Below the pieces are notes generated by a model that saw only the letters and a program-made list of their open reading frames with translations, was not told the DNA's origin and searched no databases. The translations under genes and the position numbers were made by a program. Positions 45,190-55,500 of a stretch of 64,000 nucleotides of DNA are shown in pieces; position 1 is the stretch's first letter; the number at the start of each line of letters is the position of its first letter. Source of the stretch: SZUA-442 sp963792405 (GTDB taxonomy: Bacteria > Actinomycetota > Acidimicrobiia > Spongiisociales > UBA5794). The DNA is taken from the NCBI GenBank assembly GCA_963792405.1, contig CAWBVU010000006.1, positions 1,240,001-1,304,000 of the forward strand, given 5' to 3'.

Positions 45190-46575
45190 ATGATGTCGAC
45201 TGCCAAGGCTCTGACCGCCACCCTTGCCTCCGCTCTGATCGCAACGATGCTCGCGTTGGTGGCGACGATGGCGGTTGCCGCACCTTCGATGTGGAATACC
45301 GACAGCGTCGGGGTCGTCGATCGCACGACCGGTCTCTGGTATCTGCGCAGTCCCAACGGTGACACGACGAGCTTCTACTACGGGAACCCTGGCGACTATC
45401 CGATCATCGGTGACTGGAACTGTGACGGCGTCGACACCCCCGGCCTGTATCGGCAATCCGATGGGTACGTGTACCTGCGGAACTCGAACACCCAGGGACC
45501 GGCGGACGTCAAGTTCTTCTTCGGCAACCCCGGTGACGTCCCGTTGGCCGGCGATTTCAATGCCGATGGCTGTGACACCGTGTCGATCTACCGGCCATCC
45601 GAGCAACGGTTCTACGTCATCAACGTGCTCGGCTCGAGCGATGGCGGCCTGGGCGCTGCCGACTATGCGTTCGACTTCGGGAACCCCGGTGACAAGCCCT
45701 TCGTGGCGGACGTCGACCTCGATGGAGTCGACGAGGTCGGCCTGCACCGCGAGTCGACCGGGTTCGTCTACTACCGCAACACGCTCACCACCGGGGTTGC
45801 GGACAACCAGTTCTTCTACGGCGACCCAGGCGACCAGATCATTGCGGGACGCTGGGCGCAGAACCCGTCACCCGGACCTGACACGGTCGGCATCTTCAGA
45901 CCCTCGCTCGGCACCTTCTACCTGCGGTTCACGAACACCCAAGGCAACGCCGACGTCAGCTTCGTCTACGGCAATGCGAACATGGCCGCTGTTGCCGGCT
46001 CCTTCGGGAGCCTTCCCGGCGGGGGCGCTCCACCGCCGGGGTCATCGACGACGACCACAACCGTACCGCCGCCTCCTTCGGGGTTCACGTTTGGGGCGGG
46101 GACATGGATCGTAGGTTCGCAGATCCCCGCGGACACGTATGTGAATGTCGGCTTCTCCTCGGGGTGCTACTGGGAGCGGTTGTCGGGGTTCGGCGGTGAG
46201 CTGTCCGACGTGATTGCCAACAACTTCGACGATGTACGCCAGATCGTCGAAATCAAGCCGACAGATGCCGGATTCTCGACGGACGCGGACTGCGGAACGT
46301 GGACGATGATCTCTCTCCGATCAAGGCGCCCACGGCACCGTTCGCGGGAGGGACGTGGCAGGTCGGGTCTGAGGTCAGTATCGGACGCTGGCGGAACTCG
46401 GGCTTCTCGGCGGGGTGCTACTGGGAACGCCGGTCGGGTTTCAGCGGGGAGTCCTCGGACGATGTCAACGCAAACGGCTTCGACGTGTCCGCCAGATCGT
46501 CGAGTCAAGGCGGCGATGTCGGGTTCTACGCCAACAACGACTGTGGCACCTGGTCAATGGACCTTGGCCGAGTAA
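45190..46575 (+). CDS. Secreted FG-GAP/beta-propeller-like repeat protein (frameshifted near 46,310)
   Basis: Signal peptide at 1-36 (AAPS cleavage region), then four or five repeats of about 50 residues with the pattern YGNPGDYPIIGDWNCDGVD and variants, a FG-GAP/VCBS-like metal-binding propeller repeat. A Thr/Pro linker (about 285-300) leads to a 75-residue C-terminal module with GCYWER and DCGTW. After that module (near 46,310) the frame is wrong and reads an Arg-rich tail to 46575. Two further modules lie in other frames. GGGAG precedes the ATG. Role: extracellular adhesion or binding, inferred. Confidence 0.8.
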   Translation: MMSTAKALTATLASALIATMLALVATMAVAAPSMWNTDSVGVVDRTTGLWYLRSPNGDTTSFYYGNPGDYPIIGDWNCDGVDTPGLYRQSDGYVYLRNSNTQGPADVKFFFGNPGDVPLAGDFNADGCDTVSIYRPSEQRFYVINVLGSSDGGLGAADYAFDFGNPGDKPFVADVDLDGVDEVGLHRESTGFVYYRNTLTTGVADNQFFYGDPGDQIIAGRWAQNPSPGPDTVGIFRPSLGTFYLRFTNTQGNADVSFVYGNANMAAVAGSFGSLPGGGAPPPGSSTTTTTVPPPPSGFTFGAGTWIVGSQIPADTYVNVGFSSGCYWERLSGFGGELSDVIANNFDDVRQIVEIKPTDAGFSTDADCGTWTMISLRSRRPRHRSREGRGRSGLRSVSDAGGTRASRRGATGNAGRVSAGSPRTMSTQTASTCPPDRRVKAAMSGSTPTTTVAPGQWTLAE

Positions 46576-46828
46576 GGCTCCGACAGCGCCCTTCTCAGGC
46601 GGCACATGGCTCGTCGGTTCAGAGGTTGCCGCCGGAAGCTGGATCAACACGCCAGCCGACACAGGGTGCTACTGGGAGCGCACGTCAGGCTTCTCGGGTG
46701 ACTCCGAAGACACGATCGCAAACGACTTCATCAGCGATCTGAGCCAGACAGTCGTGACCATCAGTCCGACAGACACGGGTTTCTACGCCGACGCAGACTG
46801 TGGGACCTGGATCTACCTCGGACCGTGA
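46299..46828 (+). pseudogene. Two further C-terminal modules displaced into other frames
   Basis: This stretch encodes two more copies of the GCYWER/DCGTW module. The second (APTAPFAGGTWQVGSE, then GCYWERRSGFSGESSDD) is in one frame and the third (APTAPFSGGTWLVGSE, then GCYWERTSGFSGDSEDT and CGTWIYLGP, stop 46826-46828) in another. Within the second copy the reading passes through three frames. Each step corresponds to a missing base, five in total over about 270 bases. The intact protein would have three modules. Confidence 0.75.
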
Positions 46829-46871
46829 TCGGTCACCGGGCGGTGGTGCCGACGAACTCGGAGCGCCCATC

Positions 46872-46877
46872 TAGCCT
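46872..46877 (+). promoter_or_regulatory. -10 box TAGCCT of leaderless rhodanese-ThiF gene
   Basis: TAGCCT ends six bases before the GTG at 46884; no ribosome-binding site. Confidence 0.5.
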
Positions 46878-46883
46878 CACGGG

Positions 46884-47930
46884 GTGCCCACATCCGACCT
46901 TCGCCCACAGGACGTCGATCTCGCCTCGTTCGACGCCGTCCTCGACATCCGGACCCCTGCCGCGAGCGCATCGGCCATCCCCGGATCGACACGCGTGGGC
47001 CTCGATGCGCTGCTCGACGATCCGTCGACGACGATCCCCTCCAGCGAGGCGCACGTCCTCATCGTGTGCGACGTCGGGTTCAGGTCACAGGTCGCCGCCC
47101 GAAGGCTCAGCGAGCTCGGCTACCCACACGTGCGGTCACTTGCGGGCGGCATCGAGGCATGGCGCGCCGCGGGGCGCGACCTCGACACCGGGGCGGGGCT
47201 CTCGCACCGCCAGGCTGAGCGCTACGACCGCCAGATCAAGCTCGACGAGATCGGTGTCGACGGCCAACGCGCCCTGCTCGCCGCAACGGTCACGGTCGTC
47301 GGCGCAGGCGGACTCGGGCTGCCCGTGATCTCATACCTCGCGGCAGCAGGTGTCGGCAGGCTGAGGATCGTCGATGGTGACGTCGTCGAGCTCTCGAACC
47401 TGCATCGGCAGCCCCTCTACCGCGAATCCGACATCGGGGCGAGGAAGGTGGACGCCGCCGCGGCCTGGGTCGGCGGTCTCGACGCAGGCATCGACGTCGA
47501 AACGATCCCGAACGACCTCGATGCCGACGGGGCCGACGCCGTCGTCGCAGGGTCGAGCGTGATCGTCGATGCCACCGACCGCTTCGATGCGCGCTACGCG
47601 ATCAGCGATGCGGGCCAGCGCCTCGGGATCCCCGTGGTGAGCGGATCCGTCTATCGGTGGGAAGGCCAGGTGCTCGTCCTGCACCCCGGCGGACCCTGCT
47701 ACCGGTGCGTGTTCCCCACGGCCCCAACGGGGATGGATCTCGATTGTGCGATCACGGGGGTGGCCGGGCCGGTCGTGGGAACGATCGGAGCCATGATGGC
47801 GACGGCGGTGATCGGTCTCCTGATCGGGGCCGACGTCCCTGCCACCCTGACCCTCGTGGACGGTCGCACCGGACGCACCGACACCCTGCGTCTCGCGCCG
47901 CGTTCCGAATGCCTTGGCCCGCATGCCTGA
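46884..47930 (+). CDS. ThiF/MoeB-family adenylyltransferase with N-terminal rhodanese domain
   Basis: A 348-residue fusion: rhodanese-like domain (about 5-100) with its persulphide cysteine in VCDVGFRSQ (C62), then an E1-like domain (about 108-348) with GAGGLG at 140-145, the R-rich NLHRQPLY and ATDRFDARY. It would adenylate and sulphurate a ubiquitin-like sulphur carrier (MoaD, ThiS or CysO type). In MoeZ the rhodanese domain is C-terminal; here the order is reversed. CYRC (272-275) supplies two zinc ligands, but the second pair is only SECLGPHA. No carrier gene adjoins. Confidence 0.88.
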   Translation: MPTSDLRPQDVDLASFDAVLDIRTPAASASAIPGSTRVGLDALLDDPSTTIPSSEAHVLIVCDVGFRSQVAARRLSELGYPHVRSLAGGIEAWRAAGRDLDTGAGLSHRQAERYDRQIKLDEIGVDGQRALLAATVTVVGAGGLGLPVISYLAAAGVGRLRIVDGDVVELSNLHRQPLYRESDIGARKVDAAAAWVGGLDAGIDVETIPNDLDADGADAVVAGSSVIVDATDRFDARYAISDAGQRLGIPVVSGSVYRWEGQVLVLHPGGPCYRCVFPTAPTGMDLDCAITGVAGPVVGTIGAMMATAVIGLLIGADVPATLTLVDGRTGRTDTLRLAPRSECLGPHA

Positions 47931-47978
47931 ACACGACGGGAGCAGGTCAGGGGGGCGTCGGGTCCGGGATGACCGCTG

Positions 47979-48683
47979 CTAGATGGCGATCGCCCCGTGC
48001 GGACGGCCGAAGCCCACGGTGACGGACGGCGTGTCATCGACTCCGGCGGGAGCCCCGGTGGTATTCGGCGAGGCGCTCCTGACGGCCCTGCTCGGCGTGG
48101 GCGTCGAGGTGCCCTGCGCCGCCCGAACCTCGATGTCGGGCTCAGCGTCCGGTTCCGGGACGGGAGGAGTCGTGGTCGTCGGTGGAGCCGTGGTCGTGGT
48201 GGTGGGGGCGGAGGTCGTGGTGGTCGTGTCACCGCCCCCATTGAGCCCCGGTGTCGCCTTCATGAAGACGACCGTGGCCCAGAGGTAGCCGTCGACATCG
48301 ACGGCGGTGCCGATACCGACGTAGTTGTAGTCGCCGAGGATGTTGGCCCGATGCCCTGACGATGCCATGAAGGCGTCGTGGAGCGAGTTCGCGTCGAGGC
48401 CCATGCCCACGTTCTCGCCGAGCGCCTGCCAGACGCCGGTGACCGACCCGAGCGAGGGGTTGTGGAAGACGCTACCCGCCGCGACCATGGCGTTCGTGTG
48501 GGATCGCGCATCGTCGGTGAGGTCCCAGTAGACCTCGACGGGCGCCTTCCCCGCCGACGCCCGCGAGGCATTGATGCGAGCCAGCAGGGTTCCTTCGTTG
48601 CCTGCATGCGCCGGGATGGCCGTTGCCGCCACCGCGACGGCGACGGCTGCGACGATGATCAGGACTCGCGGTGCGGTCCGCAT
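47979..48683 (-). CDS. CAP (SCP/PR1)-domain secreted protein
   Basis: A 234-residue exported protein: signal peptide 1-27 (IPAHA), CAP domain about 30-150 with HTNAMVAAGSVFHNP, LGENVGMG, GHRANILGDYNYVGIG, and a low-complexity Thr/Pro tail of about 80 residues. The conserved histidine pair and glutamate are present, so metal binding is possible. Function in bacteria is not established; a nuclease, lipid-binding or wall role have been proposed for relatives. TAGGGG lies eight bases before the ATG. Confidence 0.9.
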   Translation of the reverse strand: MRTAPRVLIIVAAVAVAVAATAIPAHAGNEGTLLARINASRASAGKAPVEVYWDLTDDARSHTNAMVAAGSVFHNPSLGSVTGVWQALGENVGMGLDANSLHDAFMASSGHRANILGDYNYVGIGTAVDVDGYLWATVVFMKATPGLNGGGDTTTTTSAPTTTTTAPPTTTTPPVPEPDAEPDIEVRAAQGTSTPTPSRAVRSASPNTTGAPAGVDDTPSVTVGFGRPHGAIAI

Positions 48684-48808
48684 GGACAGGCCCCCTACGG
48701 ATGGCAGTCAATCTGCTTCTCTCCGTATCGGGCCGTCCGTACAGGGCATTGAGGGATCTCTACATCGGATGCGGCGCGCTGGCTCGGGGACCTCGCCGGG
48801 GGGCGACC

Positions 48809-50245
48809 TCAGCCGGCGTGGGCCTCCGCAATGGCGACGAGGGTGCGCACGCCGAAGCCCGACCCACCCTTGGTCACGTAGTGCTCGTTGGCCTCCGCCC
48901 TGGCCGGACCGGCGATGTCGAGGTGGACCCACGGCGTGTCGCCCGTGAACTCCGAGAGGATCAGCGCCGCGGTGATCGCACCACCCCACTGGCCACCCGT
49001 GTTCTTCATGTCGGCGATGTCCGAATCGACGAGCGTGCGGTACTCGGGATCGATGGGCATCCGCCACAGCTTCTCCCCCGCCGCCTTCGCGGCGTTCGCG
49101 ACGAGCTCGGCGGCATCGTCGTCCTTGGCGAACAGCCCTCCGATCGCCGTGCCGAGCGCCACCTTGCATGCCCCGGTCAGGGTGGCGATGTCGACGACGA
49201 GGTCCGGTTCCATCTCGACGGCGAGGCTGAGCCCGTCGGCGAGGACGAGCCGTCCCTCCGCATCGGTGTTGAGCACCTCGATGGTCTTGCCGTTGTAGGC
49301 ACGCATGACGTCACCGGGGCGCTGGGCGGATCCTCCGATGAGGTTCTCGGTCAGGGGCGTGATCCCGATGACGTTCACCTCCAGGCCGAGTTCGGCGATC
49401 GCCTGGACCGCACCGATGACCGCCGCGGCGCCTGCCATATCGGTCTTCATCGTCTCCATCGGGACACCCGGCTTGATCGTGAGTCCACCTGAATCGAAGA
49501 CGATGCCCTTGCCGACGAAGGCGACCGTCGCGCTCGCACCTTCGGGCCGGTACTGCATCACGACCATGCGCGCAGGCCGATCGGCGCCCTTGTTGACGGC
49601 GATCAGGCCACCGAAGCCCATCTCCTCGATCTGGCGTTCGTCGTAGACCGTCACCGCGACGCCACCCGGCAGACCCATCGCGATGTCGGCGATCGCTGCG
49701 GGCGGCTTGTCGGCTGCGGGACGGTTGACGAGGTCCCTGGCAAGCACGACGCCCCTGGCGATCGCGTTCGCCCGATCCACGGCGCCCACATCCCCCGACC
49801 CGACCAACGTCAGTGTCGTGAAGGCTCTGGGCTTGGGCTCCGACCGGTACTCGTCGAAGCTGTACGCGCCGAGCTGGGTGCCGAGCGTCACGGCCTCGAC
49901 GGACCCCTCGATGTCGACATCGTGGAGCAGGGTCGCCACCGTCGCGTACCTCGAGGAGGCCCTCGCCGCAGTGCCTGCAGCCCTCCGAAGGCCCTCGAGG
50001 TCGACGTCATCGCCGAGACCGACGAGGAGGGCCTCCGACGTCGGGCCCTCCGGCGTGGGCACGAACACCTGCTGTCCGGCCTTGCCCGTGAAGTCCTTCG
50101 CGTCGAGGTAGGCATCGAGCGCGTCGAGGTCCGGGGCCAGGGCCGATGCCGTGCCGAGGCTGCGCTCGGCCAGGACGGGGACGACGAGGAGGTCAGCCCC
50201 CCCGGGTGCGACACCCCCCGTCTCGTCGGTGAGGATCTCGATCAT
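48809..50245 (-). CDS. pepA: Leucyl aminopeptidase (M17)
   Basis: A 478-residue cytosolic aminopeptidase. The metal/active-site motif NTDAEGRLVLADGL is near residue 324-337, with VGKGIVFDSGGLTIK before it. The family is a hexamer that removes N-terminal leucine and others. ATG 50245 is chosen because AAGGAG lies seven bases upstream; a GTG two codons earlier is possible. It follows the transketolase gene by 84 bases on the same strand. Confidence 0.95.
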   Translation of the reverse strand: MIEILTDETGGVAPGGADLLVVPVLAERSLGTASALAPDLDALDAYLDAKDFTGKAGQQVFVPTPEGPTSEALLVGLGDDVDLEGLRRAAGTAARASSRYATVATLLHDVDIEGSVEAVTLGTQLGAYSFDEYRSEPKPRAFTTLTLVGSGDVGAVDRANAIARGVVLARDLVNRPAADKPPAAIADIAMGLPGGVAVTVYDERQIEEMGFGGLIAVNKGADRPARMVVMQYRPEGASATVAFVGKGIVFDSGGLTIKPGVPMETMKTDMAGAAAVIGAVQAIAELGLEVNVIGITPLTENLIGGSAQRPGDVMRAYNGKTIEVLNTDAEGRLVLADGLSLAVEMEPDLVVDIATLTGACKVALGTAIGGLFAKDDDAAELVANAAKAAGEKLWRMPIDPEYRTLVDSDIADMKNTGGQWGGAITAALILSEFTGDTPWVHLDIAGPARAEANEHYVTKGGSGFGVRTLVAIAEAHAG

Positions 50246-50329
50246 GTGCACGCTCCTTGTGGTCGATGACGGTGTCGGGGGACCAGACGAACGATGGGTG
50301 CCCCGAATCTGCTCCTTGCCATGGGATCA

Positions 50330-52288
50330 TCACCCACCCAGGGCACTCCGCACGGTGGTGGCGACGGAGGCAGGGGTGAATCCGAACTTCTCGGCGAGCA
50401 CCTCCGCAGGCGCGGACGCACCGAAGCGGTCGATGCCGATCGACACACCGCCGTTACCGACGTGGGCCGACCACCCGAAGGTGACACCTGCCTCCAGGGT
50501 GAAGACGGGCAGCGACGAGCCCACCACCGACTCCCGATAGTCGGCGGACTGGCGCTCGAAGGCCTCGACACACGGCATCGAGACCACGCGCACCGAGTGT
50601 CCGGATGCGGCCAGGAGCACTGCCGCATCCTCGGCGAGTGGGACTTCCGAGCCACTCGCGATGACCACGGCGTCGTCCCCGGGAACCCTGATGTATCCGC
50701 CGCGGAGTGCGTCCGGCACCGCAGGCTGCGTGTCACGGACCGGGAGGCCCTGTCGGGTGAGGACGATGGCGCTCGGCCCCTCCGTGCGGTTGATCGCGTG
50801 CTGCCATGCGGCGGCCGTCTCGGCAGGGTCGGCGGGACGGATGACATCGAGGTGCGGAATCGCACGCAATGCCGCGAGATGCTCGACGGACTGGTGCGTG
50901 GGACCGTCCTCCCCGAGGAAGATCGAATCGTGCGTCCACACGTAGATGGCGGGCACACCCATGAGGGCGGCGAGCCGCACCGACGGCCGCATGTAGTCCG
51001 AGAAGGTGAGGAAGGTGCCTCCGAAGGCCCTTGCGCCCCCGTGCTGGGTGATCCCGTTCACGGCGGCACCCATGGCGTGCTCCCTGATGCCGAATGCGAG
51101 GTTCCGACCTGTGCGGTTCGTCCTCGAGAAGTACGGGGACCCCTCGATCAGGGTGTTGTTCGAGCCTGCGAGATCCGCTGACCCTCCCATCACGTCCGGG
51201 CGTTGCGCCGCCACCTGCTGGATGACGAGTTCGGACAGCTTCCGGGTGGCCACGGACGAGCCGGACGACACCGCAGGCGCCGACAGCACCACGGGGCGGG
51301 GGTCCCATGCGGCAGTGAAGGCAGCAAGGCGTTCCGGATCGGAGGAGGCGACCCGATCGCGACGATCCCGCCACCTCGCATGGGCATCCCTTCCTCGCTG
51401 CATGCTGTCACGGAAGAAGCCTGCGACGTCCTCGGGGACGACAAACGGTGGAAGATCCCAGTCCATGGCAGCCTTCGCGGCGGCGATCTCCGCGTCGCCG
51501 AGCGGGGATCCATGGGCCGACGACGTGTCGACCTTGGTCGGGGCGCCGAAGCCGATGTGCGTGCGGCATGCGATGAGGCTCGGACGGTCCGTCGCGGCAA
51601 GGCACGCGTCGACGGCCTCGGCGATGGCCTCGCGGTCGTGTCCGTCGACCGCGATCGTGTGCCACCCATAGGCCTCGAACCGGCCCGCGACGTCCTCGGT
51701 GAACGTGATGTCGGTGGCGCCGTCGATCGTGATCGAGTTGTCGTCATAGAAGACGACGAGCTTGCCGAGTCCGAGATGCCCTGCGAGCGATGCCGCCTCC
51801 GATGAGACGCCCTCCATCAGGTCGCCGTCTCCACAGAAGACCCATGTGCGGTGGTCGACGAGGTCCGCGCCGTGGAGGGCACGTTGGTGCTCCTCCGCGA
51901 TCGCCATCCCGACGGCCGTGGCGAACCCCTGGCCGAGGGGACCTGTCGTGGTCTCGATGCCGATCTCGACATGTCGCTCCGGATGACCCGCCGTCTCGTA
52001 CCCCCACTGCCGGAAGTTCTCGATCTCCGACATCGAGAGCGGGAAACCCGACAGGTGGAGGAGGCTGTACAACAACATCGATCCATGCCCGTTCGACAGC
52101 ACGAATCGGTCACGATCCGGCCACGTCGGATCGGACGGATCCACGTCGAGGTACTTCGACCACAGGACGACAGCGATGTCCGCCATCCCCATCGGCATCC
52201 CAGGGTGGCCGGAGTTGGCCTTCTGCACGGCGTCCATGGACAGCGCCCGAATCGTGTCAGCGGCACGTTGCTCGATCGATCTCGTCAT
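50330..52288 (-). CDS. tkt: Transketolase
   Basis: A 652-residue thiamine-diphosphate enzyme of the pentose-phosphate pathway. Visible blocks are NSGHPGMPMGMAD, the ThDP/Mg motif GDGDLMEGVSSEA near residue 152-164, and the C-terminal pyrimidine domain THDSIFLGEDGPTHQSVEHL. Full length. GAGGAGG lies before the ATG, and a TACCCT may be its -10 about 30 bases upstream. It likely shares transcription with pepA downstream. Confidence 0.96.
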   Translation of the reverse strand: MTRSIEQRAADTIRALSMDAVQKANSGHPGMPMGMADIAVVLWSKYLDVDPSDPTWPDRDRFVLSNGHGSMLLYSLLHLSGFPLSMSEIENFRQWGYETAGHPERHVEIGIETTTGPLGQGFATAVGMAIAEEHQRALHGADLVDHRTWVFCGDGDLMEGVSSEAASLAGHLGLGKLVVFYDDNSITIDGATDITFTEDVAGRFEAYGWHTIAVDGHDREAIAEAVDACLAATDRPSLIACRTHIGFGAPTKVDTSSAHGSPLGDAEIAAAKAAMDWDLPPFVVPEDVAGFFRDSMQRGRDAHARWRDRRDRVASSDPERLAAFTAAWDPRPVVLSAPAVSSGSSVATRKLSELVIQQVAAQRPDVMGGSADLAGSNNTLIEGSPYFSRTNRTGRNLAFGIREHAMGAAVNGITQHGGARAFGGTFLTFSDYMRPSVRLAALMGVPAIYVWTHDSIFLGEDGPTHQSVEHLAALRAIPHLDVIRPADPAETAAAWQHAINRTEGPSAIVLTRQGLPVRDTQPAVPDALRGGYIRVPGDDAVVIASGSEVPLAEDAAVLLAASGHSVRVVSMPCVEAFERQSADYRESVVGSSLPVFTLEAGVTFGWSAHVGNGGVSIGIDRFGASAPAEVLAEKFGFTPASVATTVRSALGG

Positions 52289-52513
52289 CGAACCTCCTCG
52301 ACTCGCAGGGTACCGGTACCGTGATCGCTGGAGGTAGGCGCCCAGTCATGCCTTGGGTCGCAGCCGGGCACTGCATGCGTTCGGTCCACGCTCTTCGGAG
52401 CCCGAGCGACGAGTGCACCGTCGACGGGATCGAGCCGTGCCCAACCTTGGTGGAGACCAATCCAGCCGACAACCTTGACGATCCATTGACCGCTGATTGC
52501 GGCGATTCCGGAC
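52289..52513. other. Largest non-coding gap in the window
   Basis: 225 bases between the transketolase start and the cyclase-ATPase stop. It contains the transketolase promoter side and two small hairpins, TTGGT-GGAG-ACCAA (52447-52460) and CCGC-TGATT-GCGG near 52490, which could end the regulator transcript. No coding frame or tRNA is supported. Confidence 0.4.
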
Positions 52514-55500
52514 CTACGTGTCCGTACTCGATGGCGGGCGCTTGGCCGCCCGGGACCCAGCGACCATTGCCGCCGCCTGGTCCAGGAGCGGGTTGGCGAT
52601 TCCCTCGGCGAACGACGAGAGCACGTCCGCGAGCTCTTCGAACCGCGCGTCCGACGGACGAACCTCCAGGATGTTCAGCAGAGCGAGGAGCCTGGGGGTC
52701 GGCAGGTCGAGGGACCGGCCGAGGTCGAGGGCCGACTCGAACCACACGACCGCGTCATCGATCTGACCCTGCGCCACGAGGGCACTTCCCTTGCCGACCG
52801 CGGACCCGATGTACATCGCATTGTCGTCGGACAACACGGCGAGGGCCCCGTCCGCCATTCGTTCGGCATCCGAGGGCTGGCCCGCCATGAGAAACGCCTT
52901 CGACCGGAGGTTGAGAAGCAGTGGCCAGAAGATCGGCGGCGCCGACGCCGACTCGTACATGCCGATGCCGCGCTCGATCGTCGCGAGACCGTCGTCGTGG
53001 CCTCCCGACGCGACCTCGACGAGGCCATCGAGGACGATCGCAAGGGCCTCCCAGATCGCCCAGCGATGCTCCCTGGCGAGCACCAGAAGCTCATCGGCTC
53101 GTGCCTGCACCGACGCGATGCGACCGGACCACACGTCGAACAACGCGGCGTGGAAGAGCGCAAAAGCGATCGAATAGGGGTGGTCGAGGTGTCGCGCGAC
53201 CTCGACACCGTGGGCCGCCCGGATGTCCGCCCGGTCCAAGTGCCCCAGGAACCACAGGAAGAAGGCGGATGCACACAGGCTGATCACCCCCGGATGGGGG
53301 CCCAGCCGCAGTCCGCCTTGGGGGACGTCGTCGGGATCGAATGCCTCGATCGCCGCATCGAGATGGGAAAGGCCCCCCACAGCGTCGACGAAGCCGAGCG
53401 TCGATCCGACGACGAGATGCGCATCGACGAGGTGCGCTGGGACGTGATCGGACTCCGCCATCGCAAGGAGCTCGTTCCCCGTCTCCAGGGCCTTGCCCAT
53501 CTGGGCGCGCAGTATGTAGAGGGAGGCCAAGCTGCGGAGCACGGGAAACTGACTCCCGCCCGATGCCGAGTCCTGGGCCGCGAGCGCGCGGGTGAACGCC
53601 TCCTCGACCTCGGAGGTGTACCCCTTGATCGCCATGATCGCCCTGGCGATGCTCATCTGGAGTGCGGCGGCGCGAGCCTGATCGGCCGCCGCGGGCGAGA
53701 CCCCGAGGACGTCCAGCATGTCGTTCGCCAACTCGATGGCACCGTGGTACTGGCCTTGTGCATCGTGGAGGGCCCATAGCGTCTCCAACAGCTCCTCGAG
53801 GCGGACCGCGTCCCGCTGCTCGACCCAGAACGCCCAGGCCGACCGGAGGTTCCCGAGACCGGCCGACGCCAGGGAGAGTGCGCGTTCCCGACCCGGGCCC
53901 TGCAGAGACGCCCTCAGCTCGTTGGAGAGGTCGGCGTAGTAGGAGGCGTGGGCACGCCTCGCAGCCCCCCACTCCGCGGCATCGGCCATGAGGCGATCGA
54001 GGGCAAAGCCCCTGATCGTTTCGAGCATCGAGAAGCGTGTTCCCACCGAGATCCGCTCCGATCGCACGAGGCTCTTTGCGATGAGCGACTCGAGGTCGTC
54101 GAGAACGAGGCCGGGATCGAGGTCGGGGAGACGCGCGGCGACACCTTCGACGGAATCCAGCGATCCCCCGGAGAAGATGCTGAAGGTCCGCAGCAACGAA
54201 CGTTGGTGGTCGGTGAGGAGGTCGTAGGACCATTCGATCGTCGCAACGAGCGTGCGCTGTCGTTCGGGGAGGTCGGCCGCGCCGCCGCGCAGGACGTCGA
54301 GGTGCTCATCGAGGCGAGCGCGGAGCTCGCTCGGTTGAAAGAGCCGAAGGCGCGCCGCGGCGAGCTCGATCGCCAGGGGAAGGCCGTCGAGCCTCCTGCA
54401 GACGGCGACGACATCCGCCACATTCGCCTCGTCGATCTCGAACGACGGATCGACCTCGCCTGCCCTCGCCGCGAAGAGCTGGATGGCCTCGTGGGCCAAC
54501 GCCCTGTCGACGGTCGGCTCCTCACCCTCGGGTGGGACGCCGAGGGGTGTGACCTCGAAGATCCGTTCTCCCCTGACCCTGAGACCCTCCCTGCTCGTGA
54601 CGATCACGACCAGACGGGCGCAGGCGGCGAGCAGGGCAGAGACCATCGGGCCCGCATCGACGACCTGTTCGAAGTTGTCCAACAGCAACAGCACGGATCG
54701 ATCGCCGATCGCCTTGGCGACCACGGTCGCGGGGGGATCCTCCGTCCGCTCGTCGTTCGCAACCACCCGAGCGAGCGCCGGCATCACCCCGTCGCGATCG
54801 ATGACGTCGGCGAGGTCGATGAAGAACACACCATCGCCGAACCGATCGATCTGGTCGGCCGCCACCTGGAGCCCAAGTCGTGTCTTCCCTGTGCCTCCAG
54901 GCCCGATCAGGGTCACGAGACGAACGCCGCCGTCGTCGATCAGCGACCGGAGCTCGGTGAGCTCCTCCTCCCTGCCCAGCAACTCGGTGACCTGTGAAGG
55001 CAGGTTGTTGGGCGTCAGATCGAGTGAGCGCAACGGCGGGAACGACACCTCGAGATCCGGTGCACACAGCTGGTAGAGCCGGTGTGCCCCTGCGAGGTCC
55101 TTGAGCCGGTGCTCCCCGAGGTCACGGAAGGAGAATCCGGCTGGCAGCGATCCGACCGACCGCGCGTGGACGACATCGGACACGACGATCTGCCCGCCGG
55201 AGGCGACCGACATGATGCGTGCGGTTCGATTGACGGTCGGTCCGAAGTAGTCGTGGTCCCGAACCTGGACCTGCCCGCTGTGGATCCCGACTCTGATTCG
55301 GATCTGCGGAGCCGCTCCCCAATCCGCGGTGTCCAGGGCACGCACGAGAGAGGTCGCCGCGATGATCGCGTCGACGGGCCGCTCGAAGACGGCCATCACG
55401 CCGTCACCCGTCGACTTCACGACTGATCCGCCGATGCCCTCCACGACTTCGGCGCTCAGCGCGTCGTGGAGCTCGATCGCCCGACGCATCTCCCCGGGAC

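Noticed and set aside
52289..52513. tRNA or small RNA in the largest gap
   Set aside because: No T-arm or acceptor pairing is found; only short hairpins.
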